A stretch of 64,000 nt of DNA from Galaxea fascicularis (taxonomy: Eukaryota > Cnidaria > Anthozoa > Scleractinia > Euphylliidae), in NCBI GenBank assembly GCA_948470475.1, contig OX419336.1, positions 8,700,108 through 8,764,107 of the forward strand. Reading direction: 5' to 3'. The notes beneath the pieces are model-generated. The model had not been told where the DNA came from, did no database searches, and saw only the letters and a list, made by a program, of their open reading frames with translations. Both the position numbers and the translations under genes were made by a program. Of the stretch, positions 37,201-50,578 are shown one piece after another. Position 1 is the first letter of the stretch; each line of letters starts with the position of its first letter.

Positions 37201-38570
37201 ATTTCAATTAACGTGCACTTGTTGTAGATATGATACAAGGTGGTTTTTATAATATCACTCGTTCATTAAGGGTACCTGACAAGGCATTTTCGTGTAGCTA
37301 TTCGCACTATTTACCTAATGAGCTTAAGGGAAAGTGGCTGACGAGCGTTCTCTCTTCAGTGCAGACTGATCAGTTGAGCCGCATCGCACAATCGTACTTC
37401 TACTTAACCCATTGACTCCCAAACCTAATTCTGCACGTTCATCCGTTTGTTTGAAGTATACCGGAGCTTGCTAAGGCACATTAATATTATTTTCGATAAA
37501 GTAAGGAAAATTCTTGGTTTGGGTCGTGCAAGTATTACTTTAGGAGGTCCTTGCAATATTGACTTTATCTTTAAAATAAAACCTATACATAAAACATGCA
37601 GTCCATAATCACATCAAGAGGCTTGCGAAGCACGTACTCCGGTGAGGGTCATGTATGAATACCATTTACCTACAAAACTGCAAAACGCGAAAAATTAATA
37701 ACGCCCCAACTAAATGAAACAGGTGTTTCTCTCTTCATCTGCGAATTAAGAAATAGGCCATAACTGTAGGGGATATTCGTGGGTGGAATGTACTCTACCA
37801 GCATAAATAATCACAGTAAATTTCATAAACAAGTTACAAACATGAAAAGCCACTCCCTGCTCAAAATGTTACGTTTTTATAACCATCCACGCATAACTAC
37901 TTCGAAAATGAGTCTTTTTTTTGGTTAAGGAGAAAGATATAAGCGCACAGTGACTACTTGCACCCTGCATGCAAAAGAGAGCACATCCCATGCACTTCCT
38001 GTCAAATGTTATCATCTCCAATTTCGACCTTTGAGTCCATCTCGGGTATCTTGCTTCTCTCTGCACCGTCTAGTATAGGATCTACAAGAAACTACTAAGT
38101 ATCATCACACGATCCTCCGTTAACAATAGAAAGGACTTTGACCAATAGGCGGGTTTAGGCTCGGTTCTTGTTGAAAGGCTCTTGAAAAAGAATCACAGTT
38201 GAAAAGTTGCCGAGCCTACTGTTTTCTTAACAATTTTAGCCACTCATGTCAGAACAACGATATAGTAAAGGCCCCTTCTTTTGCAGACCATTCTGGTCAT
38301 TATTATTAAATTCTGGCTTTATGGGTGAATACGCTCAGTAACTTTTTCCACCTGAGCCGGACAAGCAAACAGAGTAGTCTGGGCCGAGCCTCTCAGCTGA
38401 TTGGTGTACAATTTTTACGCCAAAGCGTTTTCAAAAGAACACATGCTTTGTGTATTCCGAGTAAACCGTATTTTTCTCATCTTGTTCGTTATGATATCGG
38501 GCGCAGAATAAACGGGATACTAGTCTGTGCATTGCGAAAACGGAATAAGTCCTAAAGGAACACGGACTGC

Positions 38571-38959
38571 AGCCCGCGGGGGGTGGGGTACTCCCATATA
38601 TGGGCTATATAGGTATGTGCCGCGGGATAGGTTATGGTTTTTGAGGTTAAAAAGTCCTTAAATAGGGTATCATCCTTGCTTATTTTAGCATAGTGTTCCA
38701 GGGTGATCCTTAACTCTGAAAGATTACAATGTCAATGATGGCATATTATTAGACTAGGCACATGCCAACATCTAATCTTACAGAAACGAATTAAAGTTGA
38801 CCTGTTCAAGCTATTCTTAGTTTTTGTTTTGTCCTTGAATAGGGTGACATTTTTCGGATTTGGCCCTTAAATAGGGTATCAATTTTCGTTTGCTTCATCC
38901 TTAAATAGGGTCAGGGTTCAAGACCCTTCGCGGCACAAACCTATCCGAAATTTATGGGT
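38571..38959. repeat. Interspersed repeat with internal CCTTAAATAGGGT copies
   Basis: The left end has GCCCGCGGGG and TGTGCCGCGG, and the right end has CGCGGCACAAACCTATCC, so the outer parts partly mirror each other. Inside, four versions of CCTTAAATAGGGT occur (about 38660, 38835, 38868 and 38899). The pattern is that of an interspersed non-autonomous element with degenerate internal tandem units. Confidence 0.6.
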
Positions 38960-41900
38960 AAAGAACTGAAGAATGCACTCAAATAAACCCACTACCGCAG
39001 ACATGCAAATAAATCGCCAAAAACAAATTTACAAAAACTAGGCTGAAAATTACGGCTGACAGTTTATCACTGGAGGCTACTGATCGGGACTGAAAGTTTG
39101 TTGCACTATAGTCACCAGTGCTATCCACTGACTAGATAGTCTAAATACACACTTTTTTTTCTAATTTTGGAGCCAAGGCTGAACGTTATTATTATGTTTT
39201 TGCGATTTGGACTTGAAAATGTTCTTAAAGTGATCTTAAGTTACATGGTATAGTATTTCAATAAATCAATGCAGACCGTCAAAGTGTACTTATAAAAGTG
39301 TACGCAAGTGTCGGCCAACAAGAGCAGTGTGAAAGGATGCTTGACGACAAGATGCAACAGGCTTGAGATGCTTCGAAGTTTTGGCAGGTTAAAGAATAAT
39401 AATACCACTCGTTTGCAAGAGTATGACCTTCAGCTTACTGATCATGCTGTTTCTGACCCATTTATGGAATATATTCGTATAGTTTGCTTCATAGCATTCC
39501 GTTCGTATTTCCATTTACAATCCAGTTTTTAATCTCTCGTTTTGGATTATTCTTCGATTCAAAAGGAGAATCGTGCCCATGAGTGATCAAAATGCGGACT
39601 AAGCAGACTGACGCTAAGTTGATTTCTTCACTGAAAAGGTAGCTGCAAAAGAAATCTTAACTGACACATAGGCGCCTTATTTAGATACCCGAAACGATAT
39701 TCTATTTGTTGGTTTTTCTTTATAGTTTGTGGTAAATTCAATTATATAACACAAACTCCGTTTGAAATATATGAGAAAACATAGAAGGTAGAATTCCGCT
39801 ATTTGTGCTTCCAACCATTTGTCACTTCGTTTGTTTTTATAATTCCAATTATACTGGCAGGCCGCTCGCGGCCCTGGTATAACTGGTATTAACCCAGAAC
39901 ATCTCCTTGACCTAAACAGTGATAAGTTCAAATTCTTCAGTCAGTTACATTTCAGGAGCAGAAAATTTTACATCGCATGACGCATCTTAAGCCTTACATA
40001 ATGAAACAGAAAAACTCTTCAGAGTCTGTTCAAGCCCATCACCGGGCTTTGAAAAAAGCGTATAATTGTTCGTCCCTTACGAAGGTCAGTTTAACGTTCT
40101 ACGAAAAAAATTCACACTCGCTTGCATTCCATCGCACTGTGAAATGTTATTACAGATAAACCGGTGTACAAGGGGGAAACGTACAACAGAACTCATTTTT
40201 AACGCGTCTAGCTCAGCCAAGTCTTTGCTTAACCTGGCACAAAAAGTCGAACTACCTCGAAAAACTTTCCCTCAAATAAAGGGCACTTTTGAATTCCCTC
40301 TAACAATTTTTGACGCTTAATTCTTTTTCAAAGTCGGCCTTTTTGGCTCTGAATAGTTGTTAGAAAATTTGAACAGGCGGTATTCGCGGTGGGCAGAGCT
40401 TGAAACACAACCTTTGGACTTGCTATCTCACCGGTCTAGATCCCGACTTCATCAAAGCACTTAAAATTAATCAACTGAAACCCTCGTATCCGGCAACTTT
40501 TGCATTTTTTTCATTGCTTTATCTGAACCTCTCCACAAACAAAGAAAGAGAGTCGTCTCACGAAGAAGTACATTTTTTGCTACCCTCTTCACTCCGGTGC
40601 TAACAGATACATGTCGTACCATTTCTATCATCAGGTTCTGAGAATTGTATCTAATAACATTACAAAAGGAAGGTTAACGTTCTCTTGCTCTCCCTATCGA
40701 CCTCACAGTCCATAAACCTTGAACAAACTTAACGAAATCTTGCTCCCATTTAATTTAATCCCCTTTTTGCAGTATACACATTCAGCGAAAAAATCAGATT
40801 TTGCGAGAAAATATTACACCAGTGGGCCTTCCGCGCGGGTTGATTTACAATTAAGGGTGGGCGGGGTAAAACCTAAAGAGACTGGGTGATAAATGTTTTC
40901 AAAAGGAAATCTATACGTCCGAAACTTGGAAAAAGCGTTACTGTTGTTAAAAAAATGTGAGACAGGCAGCGGGAGGAAAAACCCGTATCCCAACTGCATG
41001 GATTGCCAGTTGTTGTAATCACGTTTTGCTGTCGTGACGTTACTGCTATTAAGTCAATACGCTATCTTAGCATTCTTGAAATGATCAAACTAAATTGAGG
41101 AGACGTATAATAAATCACTAATCGGCAATTGTGCTTATTTTTCATTGGTACGACCCAGAAGCAATAACAGGACATCATAAAATGTTTACTTAAATGCAAG
41201 TTTGCCTTTGGAGTTTCAGTGCTACAGTCATTCCAACTTTACCGACCTAAGATTAGGGATTAGAATAAGTTACCAGGAGATAAAAGCTGTCTGGAACTTA
41301 GCATCACTTCAATTTTCACTTACCTATAAATGAATCCAAACTGCGCTTCAGAGCAGAGAGAAAACCCGATTTTGTAACAACTTGCCGGAATAACCTTGGC
41401 TTTGTCCACCCACTTGGAGAGTGCGTGAAATTGGATTGAATGCGGTTAAAACGTTTAAAAGAACTACTAACAGATTAAAAATGTTAATTGAATGCTGAAA
41501 TTATATTAGTTCCCTTGATGTAAAGCTAATATTTGTAAAAGTTGTTACACTCAACCAATCAAAGTTCACTCGACACGATAAGCGATATTGAAGCAACTCG
41601 AAAACGCCTTGGTAGTATCACCAGTCTGGCCGCTAGCGAAACTGTACAAGATGAATATATTGCTGAAATTGTAACGGAAGCGACTTTAATCCTTATTTTG
41701 ACTATTCGTTCAGAAACCGAGTATGATTGCTATGTTAATATTGGAACATTTCCATAATAATTGCCAATCATTCGCTTGTATATTGAGCAACATTCCAATG
41801 AAGCTCTTCTACTCTTGACTCTTAAGGAGCGCCTAACTTCAAAAGTGAAGAAAAAATGACAATTAAGTTTGCAAAATATTGAAAAAACAAACAGTACTAC

Positions 41901-42974
41901 AAGAAAGTATTGCTGAAGTACATCTTTTCAAATGGTAGAACTAACTTTAGGGCCTTTCTTGCTAGTAGTTAGAAACAAACTAAATCGAGTGAGATTTGAC
42001 GCTAAGTTTGGAAGTCCATCTCAATTACAACTAATTTTGGCTCTGGCTGAGTCACCATGACCGCAAATTAAAGTATGACGCATTTGAGGCAATTTACCTG
42101 ATCATTCAATTCCTGAAGTCAATACGGGTTTTATTATCTCGATCGAAACTCTGACCACAATCCTGGCTGATATTCATCTCCACATAAAGACAGGAAACAC
42201 CCCCATCCTGCTATCGCAACTCAATCACAAATCGGTCACCGCTTCCGAGTGCATCAGTTTCAGTTACTCAATCTCCAGCAAAGTTTCAAATTGATTGCAC
42301 GACTTTGATTGATGACCATGTCGTAGTAGTTTCGTTTTTAAACATTAGCTAACTAGTATGAACGTGTGATTTGGAGAAAGGAAGCTTTCTATTGTCAGCG
42401 ACACGAAGGTGGACGCACGTTTTTTATAGACTAAAAAAGATATGGATTTACCTTTCGCTGTCTTAATCAGAGTGTTCCTAAAGAATTGGTACACGTTATT
42501 CTTAACTTACAGGTACAATACTTCTTTTCATAACCATGTGCGTGGACGTTGGCGTAAGGCAAAGCAGTCGTCGATTGACAATGGAATAAATCTCAGTTGC
42601 ATCAGTCACCATTTCATTCTGCGTACAAACGGATGATTGAAAATGGGATGAAAAAAAGAAAACACTTTTCGCCTCAGGCGGTTTTTGGTTTTGGGATCCA
42701 TAGGCAACCCACTCCACTTTCCAACAATGCCGATGGCCTCATTAGCGACCCCTTGGCAGTAAAAGTCAAATTTCCTGAAATAGTTCAACAATAAGCACTA
42801 TAATTAGCAAAACCACGAGACAAACTGATAACATGGTGCATACGTCAGGACAAAAAACACGATTGTATTCACCTGACCAACTACTAATAGCAAGCATTCT
42901 ATTCCAAATACCGGGCCGTGACTGATATCAAATCGTCGTTTCAACTGTTTTCAGAATCTGCGTTATCATATCAT

Positions 42975-43256
42975 ACTTGGAATGTCCAAGGGGGAAAGGC
43001 GCAATGAGGTTATTTCTATGTGAAGCACCAACCCAAGGTCAGCACTAGGGGTGGTCACAGCCAGGGACCAATTGTGAAGAGTTGTGAGACGGGAACTCCG
43101 GTTTCTCGTCCGGAACCTTTGCAGTTGTAATTGCAAAGGAAGCACTTTCTTCACAGTTATTTAAAGTCCCCGAGTGTTGGTCCGGCCGGGGCTTTGAACC
43201 CACGACCTCCTGCGCAATAGCCCGGCGCTATACCAACTGAGCCAACCGGTCGGCGG
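42975..43256 (-). mobile_element. tRNA-derived SINE (minus strand)
   Basis: On the minus strand the head reads GACCGGTTGGCTCAGTTGGT, then GGTCGTGGGTTCAAAGCCCC. TGGCTCAGTTGG fits the pol III A box and GGTTCAAAGCC fits the B box GGTTCRANNCC. The stems pair poorly, so this is a tRNA-derived head and not a tRNA gene. The body continues to about 42975; the 3' end is approximate. Confidence 0.75.
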
Positions 43257-43792
43257 TGTACTCCTTAGCTGTTATTTCGCGTTGTGGAAACGAGGGAAAT
43301 AAAAACCGTGCCGCAGCATACACGCCAGGAATACTTATGAACGTTTCTGTAACACGGCAAACACAATAACACAAGCGCGACAAAATTCATGTAAACATGT
43401 AAACATGTAAATTCATTAACTGTTATTAACAACTCTCAAGGACATTGCTATGCTCTGTAGCGGTTTGTGGCCGTAGGCAAGTCACGTCTAAGTTGCCATA
43501 TGAACGCGCAACAAAAAAAGAAACCTAAGAGAGATATCAACAAACTTGAACAGGATAACCAACCATTACTCGACGTACGAGCTCTAAAATGCGCGTTTCA
43601 AAGTTCTTAATTTACAGCTTATTTGTATCAAACCAGGGTGAGACTAGCTTAGTCGGAATTTGGCATGCAGTGACATAAGGATTGAAGAATATCATGCCCC
43701 CTTACGCAGCAAAATTTAACGCTATTTTTAGCTGAACATATCTCTCAAAAGCGATCATTTGCATCAGGTTGGCTACGTGCCCTTAAAGGCTC

Positions 43793-43983
43793 TTAAGGCG
43801 GATTTACATGGCACGATTTTACAACTTGCCTCGCACAACTTGCTTACGACTTTTGCCACGACTGGCGTAGGATTTTCAATCATGATTCAAAATCGAGAGA
43901 AGTTGTAGGAGCATTCACAAGGCATGACTTTGAGCTACGTTGTGAAGAGGATCGCGGCAATCGTACCTTGTAAATAGGCCTTA
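43793..43983. mobile_element. MITE family 'GGCCGATTTACA', copy 2
   Basis: The ends TTAAGGCGGATTTACATGG and TACCTTGTAAATAGGCCTTA are inverted relatives of the copy at 25551-25843. The interior shares GTAGGATTTTCAATCATGAT and the AGAGAAGTTGTAGGA block. It has diverged from the first copy, so the family is not recent. Confidence 0.75.
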
Positions 43984-44497
43984 TGGTGCACTGTCAGACT
44001 AGAAGAACTGGGAGAGTGCCATTACAACTCTTCCAAGTGATAAATTGAGTAGCCATCTAGCGTCGATATGACCAGAAACCGTTGCATGCCAAAAAAGTAT
44101 GCAAACATAACTTGAATACCCCTAACTCGTGTTCGATTCCTTTTTTAACTTTAGTAACCGTTGCTACTAACTAGCCGATTCGTCTGATTGTCCTACATAA
44201 TCATTAAGTGCTCACAAATGCATCTACATCTAAAAAAAAAACCGAATTTCTTCGACATCACGCGTTAGGCTCTGCTTTCCCTACCAGCAGAGAATTAGTA
44301 GTTGCCATGGGACAAAACAAAATTAAAAATATCAAATTGTTCAATACAAAAAATCACCACGAATGGGAAAAAGTCCCAGCCATTCAGTCTGATTTTGACA
44401 ACCGACGTATTTTCAAGCATTCTTTACCCCAGTTTATAGCCTCTAGCTCTGTACGTCCGTTCTCTTCCTTTCCTCATGTCCTCATATGCTCATATCG

Positions 44498-44737
44498 CCC
44501 CATGTAAGGTAATCTATAATCCGAGATCCATGCTGTGGATTTCGGATTCCAGGAACTGGATTCTGGATTCCGATCAGCCCGATTTGGAGTGACTTTTGAG
44601 CAACTTGGACTTCGGATTCCAATCTTTGGCGGGATTCCGGATTTCGAGAGTTGAATTCCAGATTCCAGAGTCCAGGATTCCGGATTCCAGAAGCGAAAAT
44701 TTCATGGATTCCGGAATCCGGATTACCTTACATGGGG
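44498..44737. mobile_element. MITE with CCCCATGTAAGGTAATC ends and GGATTCC-rich interior
   Basis: CCCCATGTAAGGTAATC at the left is matched by GATTACCTTACATGGGG at the right. The interior is an irregular tandem of GGATTCC / GGATTCCAG words in both orientations. No target duplication is clear. Confidence 0.75.
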
Positions 44738-46440
44738 AGACTCACACATGTGATTGTTATGCAGAGGACGAAAAAATGTAAAATGCATGCATAGAGCGAT
44801 TGCTTTTGGCCATAAAACTTACAGTTCAGCATCATTTTTGACACGGTTGTGTCCATCCTTCCCTAAGCTCTCGATCCCCCTCAAGTCTAAATCGCATTGT
44901 GATGGGAGCGGATAAAAATGAAACTTGAACAAACATCTAAATACCTTTTGCTACTTTTTCCGTGATTAGCAGCAGTTTCGTCTTGTTACTCTAGACCTAA
45001 ATAGCATTCACGTGCACAAGCTTGCAAAGGAGCGCATTAAGTAGAGTAAAAGCTTATCTTTTCAACAGCGGGCGCATTCCACTTCCTTCGTGCCTCTTTG
45101 TATTACCTAAGCAAAAAAACAGAAGAATAGTTGCCAAACAAAATAGTGGTTTTGCTCACCAACGTGTGAAATCTTCGAAAATTCTTTGAGAAAAAAATTC
45201 ATAAGGTTTTGTTCTAGCACTTCGCATACTTTAAAGGGAATTTCCTTCGAAGGCTCTACTTCAAATAGAAAAACAAGATTGCTAAACGTCACTGAACGCT
45301 GCTTTGCGCTACGAGCGGCGTATGGCTCGTCTTAAAATTTCTTGTTATTGATTGGTTGGAAAGGAGCATTTTTCACTCACTCAGCAAGTATCCTTCGGGC
45401 CACTTTCTCCAACAGAAAACTGTACATGTACTTAGTCGTCGTTCCGGTCTTTTTTACCCGAGTGAAGACGTACGTGTTCTTACGGGCGCAGGTGAGAAAC
45501 ACCCATGCAAGAGGCAATAAACAATACTTTTTTTTCGCTTCAGCAAACTTTGCACGGGATGTGAAGCACGTTTCCCAAACCCCGCAAGGTTCGATATGTA
45601 GACCGATGTTGAAATGAAGCCGCGCTTCACCTAGTTTAAAACTGTTATCCCCAATTTCCGTTTTTTTTTTCCTGACAAAATCAGCCGCATCATCAGAGAT
45701 TATTAAGCACCACAGAAAACGTGCGATGATCACGTGTCCTATTTTCCCGCCATTTTTCACGCCTGCCGTTCTCAACGTGAAGAGGGTTTTTTTCACGTTC
45801 ATGACAAACGTGAGTAAAAACTGATAACGTTGTGTTATTCCGGCTTTTTGTACATGAACGCATTGACGGGTGTGAGTTAAATGCATTTATTACAGAGAGA
45901 AGACGGTCTGAAAATTTTGAAGATAAATGACGACTTTTGCTGGATGGCATGGCGTGCTGTTTCTAGTCCATTTGGGGTATACGTTTGAGCACAATACGCG
46001 ATGATCACCGACGGCAAACGGCAAGCAGTCCAAGGTAAATAACAAGAACATCTCAATGCGAAATGATTCACAAGTTTACTATCACGTAGACAGTGAACAG
46101 CAGCATCGGTGACAGAACCAATATCTTGCAGGAGATCACGTTTTCCGACACAGATGCATTCAGAGATCTTTTTGTAAACGTTTACATTTTCAGTAGGTAT
46201 TCTCGCGGAAAGGACATGGAAAGGCAATGAAGATCTGCGCTTAGAGCTAAGGCCTTCGCTTTTTTTGTACTCGCGTTTCATAAAATTTAACTTGAAGTTT
46301 TCCACGACGAAACGTTTACTATGATATGAAAGGCACAACGACAGCCCGATGAGGTCCCATGGGGAAGGACATACCCAGCAGCAAAGACTCCACTACTTAA
46401 GTGCCTTAAAGGATGAAACAACAACGCATATTTTTCCTCT

Positions 46441-46446
46441 TTTATT
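46441..46446 (-). terminator. Candidate poly(A) signal AATAAA for KANSL3
   Basis: A minus-strand AATAAA lies about 275 nt downstream of the KANSL3 stop codon and is the first such hexamer noticed after it. Confidence 0.45.
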
Positions 46447-46716
46447 TTCCATCAGGTAAATTCTATTCTTTACCGTATAAACGAGGATTATGGCACAAAA
46501 GGCAAGACGAAGTTACTCACTCTGTTCTTGTCAAATATCAGTTACGGGCATTTCAGTAACCGCATTTCTCTCAAACTTGCGGATACGAGAACAAAGCACA
46601 TTACTCAGAAGCTATTTACAAAGTTGGGAAATGGTCACACTGTGTTCACAATTACCGAGTACGCAATCCACAGTTGGCCTTGTATCTCCACCGAAATAGC
46701 TGATTTTCATTCTGAA

Positions 46717-49700
46717 TCAAGACGAAGACGGTTGTTTATCAGTGGAAGCCCCAGGCCTCGTCTTCACAGTTGCCTGTTCACTCACTACCGGTTTTGCAAC
46801 CACAGACTCCTGCTTAATGGTGGTAACCTGTGCTTTAGGTACCACTTCTCTGGTGTGCGGAACACTGCTCACAGTCAGGCTTGTAGGTACAGTAGTAGTT
46901 TGTGCCTCAGACCGCCTTTCAATAGAACCACTTAGCGTTGTGGTTACCTTGCCAACCGTTGACACTTGTAGTGATGGCTCCACCTTCATCACAGGAACTG
47001 TTGACGAAGACACAACTGAAGTCGAAGGAGCCACTTTCGGCGTTCCCTGCGAAGGAACCACTGGACCACCACTCGTTTTACCGGCCATATACTTCGATTC
47101 AGTTTGACTAGAAGGGGCAGGAGTTCCTGAAGAGATGACTCTGGTAATCTGAGTCGTCCCCGCTCTAGCTACTGTTACAACGGCTGGGACACTTGAAAGC
47201 GATCGAGACTGTGGGTTAGCAAGCCTGTTTACTGGCTGGTTGGTGACTCTGTTTGCTGGTGCAGCGACCGTCTGACCAGGAATGGTCCGAACTGTTTGGC
47301 TGGAAAGTGTGGTTGTTCGTGCACTCTGGACAAATGTCGTTCGGCCACTGGGCTGCGATATTGCTGTGTTACTTGGCAGTTTTCCAGCCAAAGCAGCCAG
47401 GCTTACAGGCAGTGAGGTAACTATATTCCCTTGAACTGGAGAGCCTTTTTGAGTGACCACTGTCTGAGAGCCACCGCTTGTGGACGGTCGAACAGGATGA
47501 CTAACAACTACCTGAGATTGTCCAGGTAACACATTAGTACCGCTGGAAACAGTCTGAAGGGCCGCACCGCTGACCAGCTTGTACGAGCCTTTAAGACCGG
47601 CAGACGATAACGCTTGAGACATCACCAGCTTATTACCTTCTTTGGTAAGGACACTTATGGTCGAAGGCTGCGTCAATTCGCCCACTCGAGTAAACGTTGC
47701 TCTACTGGATGTGGGAGCTGCTGACGACACAGAAAATTTCCCCAAAGAAGTCGCAGAAAGAGACGCGTTAGACGCTGGGATGGCACCCGGTGGAAAAGTT
47801 GGCGCTTGTGTTGTTACGGTGGACCCTTTGAGACTTACTACGGAAGTAAACGAGGAACTGGGCGACTGGGACAGTGGCGTTTGTCTGACCGGGGCGGATA
47901 CAATGGTCCTAACAGGAAGCTGAGTGGCTGAAGGTACAACACCACCCTGAGCTGACAAAGCAGCATTGACAGTACTCAGGGAAACAGGAGCGTGACGCTG
48001 ACTCTGTGGTTTGATAATGTATTGCACGGTCTGCCCTCCCGCGGGATTTGACGTCATTACCGACGGGGAGCTGCCACGCGGGATGGTGATAAATGTCTGC
48101 GTGACCCTCGCTCCGGGGTCTGAGCTCTTGGCCGTCAGCGAAATGAAGGCTTGCCCTCTGCCAGCGGACGCCAAAGCAGCTGCGGAGGCATTCTGCAGAG
48201 GCACTTGACGAGCGACAGTAGCACTGTGCAGAGGAAAACCAGGCAGTGTCCCAGGATGCACCGAAATTGCTTGAGGAACACTGCTGACCACGCTGGTAGG
48301 CACAGCTCCAGTAACGTGAATAATACCCGGGGGTGGTGGGTTCGCGGGTTTTGTTTTCGACTTGGACGTTCTCGGCCTTTTAGGAGGACTAGGCTGGCTA
48401 ATCGAGCGCATGCTACTTAGTGCTCCCATAGTGTTGCCTAGAGGTAGCTTGAGCATCGTTTTCCCTTGCTCTTGAGTGGAGGTCTTTTGAGGCGTTGATT
48501 TCTTCGCCGACGACTGTGACGTCAGTGATTGTTTGCCCACCGAGCGCTCCAATTCGGAGCTTAAGTCACGTGATACAGAACGCTTCCTCTTCTTTTTGCG
48601 AACGTCAACTTCGTCCATGTCCGATGAGTCGTTCCTGTTGTGTACGCTATTAGTGCTCATACACGTCAAAACATTGCCTAGAAAGTCGCCAATTTCATCC
48701 TGAAAAGAACAGATAAGAAAAGAACAATGCCATTTAATCTCTTTTATACACCTCTCGTAAGGCGCGCTTACACTACAGAAAAATTTGGGTCCGGATCCGT
48801 CAAAAAAGTAGTACGGAGCCTAGCAAGCTTTGAAGGACAGGAAACAGAGTCACGGGTAAACAGCATTTGTTTTGTTCTTAACATGTTCTTTTTACGTAAG
48901 CACTTGAATCAGTTCAAGTACGGCCGTTACATTCTTCAACTACCTCAACACAGCGAAAGAGGGGAGGATGTAATAATACCACAACAGTCTTGAAAACAGA
49001 CAGTAATTGTTTGGCCTCGACGTCTTTCCACGATTAACATCTTTACCAATGTCACACTGAAAAGCAAAAACCTTTTGTTTAGGCACTATAAAGCGACATC
49101 CTAGCCACATACCATGATTAATCGATCAACCATACTCTGTGTGAGCCCTTCTTGCTTCTTTTTAGCCCGAGTCAACCGTAACTGCAAAGGAAAACAAACC
49201 GTTTCTCTTCAGCTGAAAGCCTTCTTTAGCAAGGTAACAGAATTTCACAGCAACTTAAAGATGTTCTTCATTTTGCTGCGACATTTTTTTCTTTAGCGAC
49301 TAGAAGTTATCTGTGAGTGATGTATATGAAATAAATTATATACGGAACTGCGGTAGTGAAATCAAATGAAGGATGATCCTCGCAGTTGTGAAAGCAATTT
49401 CAACAATTGCGTAAAAAAGCCTGAAAAAAAAATCAGGACTTGCTTAAATTGCTTTCACAACTACGAGGATCATCCTTCATTTGATTTTATTTCCGCAGTT
49501 TCGTATATGATTTATTTCAAATACATCATTCACAGTTATATCTTTCACGGGAACATATGAACCCACATTTGACCTGCTCCCAATGTCAGTGGCTTCATAC
49601 TTCAGTTGATTAGAGCATCGCACCGGTATCGCGAGGTCACGGGTTCACCCCGTTGAAGTCCTGAACTTTTTTCAGGCTTCTTCACACTATTGTTTCAATT

Positions 49701-50505
49701 GCTTTCACAACTGCGAGGATCACCCTTCATTTGATTTTGAAGTTATCTGTTCTTAACCTCAAATCTTCGCCACACACAGGAACACACAGCATCAGTGGAT
49801 TCTTCTTCAAACGCTTTTACTGGTATTAGAACAACATAATGACGGTCTTCTTCGGAAAAGAAAAATTCCGAGTTCCCAACGCAAATCGAACCCATGAGTT
49901 TCCAGATACCGGTTGGAACAATCTAACAACTGAACTATGGGGGACCCACGTGGTGAGCAAGATCACTTTAGTTGGGGCTACGTTCTTTAAGTACGAAATA
50001 CGGCAACAGACCGGTAAGCGCATAAACTACCCACATGGGAACGGAACGTAAACATGTATGTGGAAATCTAATAGTAACGCGTAAATGGAAATATCAATAA
50101 ATAATACCACGGTGATATTGTTATAAAAATTTATACGATGGACGGTGTAAGCCTCGCATTTTGATTGGTCTAGGAGTTTGCAATTCAACTTAAGAATAGA
50201 CGCACGGAGGACGTCAAAACGAAGCAAGGACATAAGCTATGCTACCCGCTCGCGGATCGCGTCGAACGTTTAAGTTTTTACCTAGCCTGCGAGCAAGTTC
50301 TCCGGGGCAGTCTGGCGGAGGGGGCTGGAAAAGGAGAGCTTGCAATTACGTCTCTGTAATTTGAATATCTGCATCGAATTTTTCGATGCAAAATGCTGAT
50401 TGGCGGAGTCGACATCAGTAATGACGTCACGCGTTTTTCAATGTTTTACGCAATTACATGCAATTCCGAAAGAAGCCTGAAAAAAATTCAGGACTTCAAC
50501 GGGAC

Positions 50506-50538
<33 letters not shown>

Positions 50539-50542
50539 TTCC

Positions 50543-50578
<36 letters not shown>

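Larger units (their letters stand above)
33381..42974. other. Gene desert upstream of the metalloproteinase gene
   Basis: About 9.6 kb without a recognisable host exon or complete mobile element, apart from the AT microsatellite near 34.2 kb and the repeat at 38571. Open frames on both strands are all under 85 codons, overlap each other and carry no domain. Old, unrecognisable transposon debris is likely. Confidence 0.4.

Noticed and set aside
43164..43256. Functional tRNA gene
   Set aside because: A and B boxes are present, but the acceptor and anticodon stems do not pair, and a SINE body follows.
45377..46338. Two minus-strand open frames of 169 and 153 codons downstream of KANSL3
   Set aside because: They overlap other frames, show no domain and lie at or beyond the likely KANSL3 poly(A) signal.
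46742..48420. Plus-strand open frames opposite the last KANSL3 exon
   Set aside because: Antisense shadows of the long Ser/Thr-rich minus-strand coding exon.
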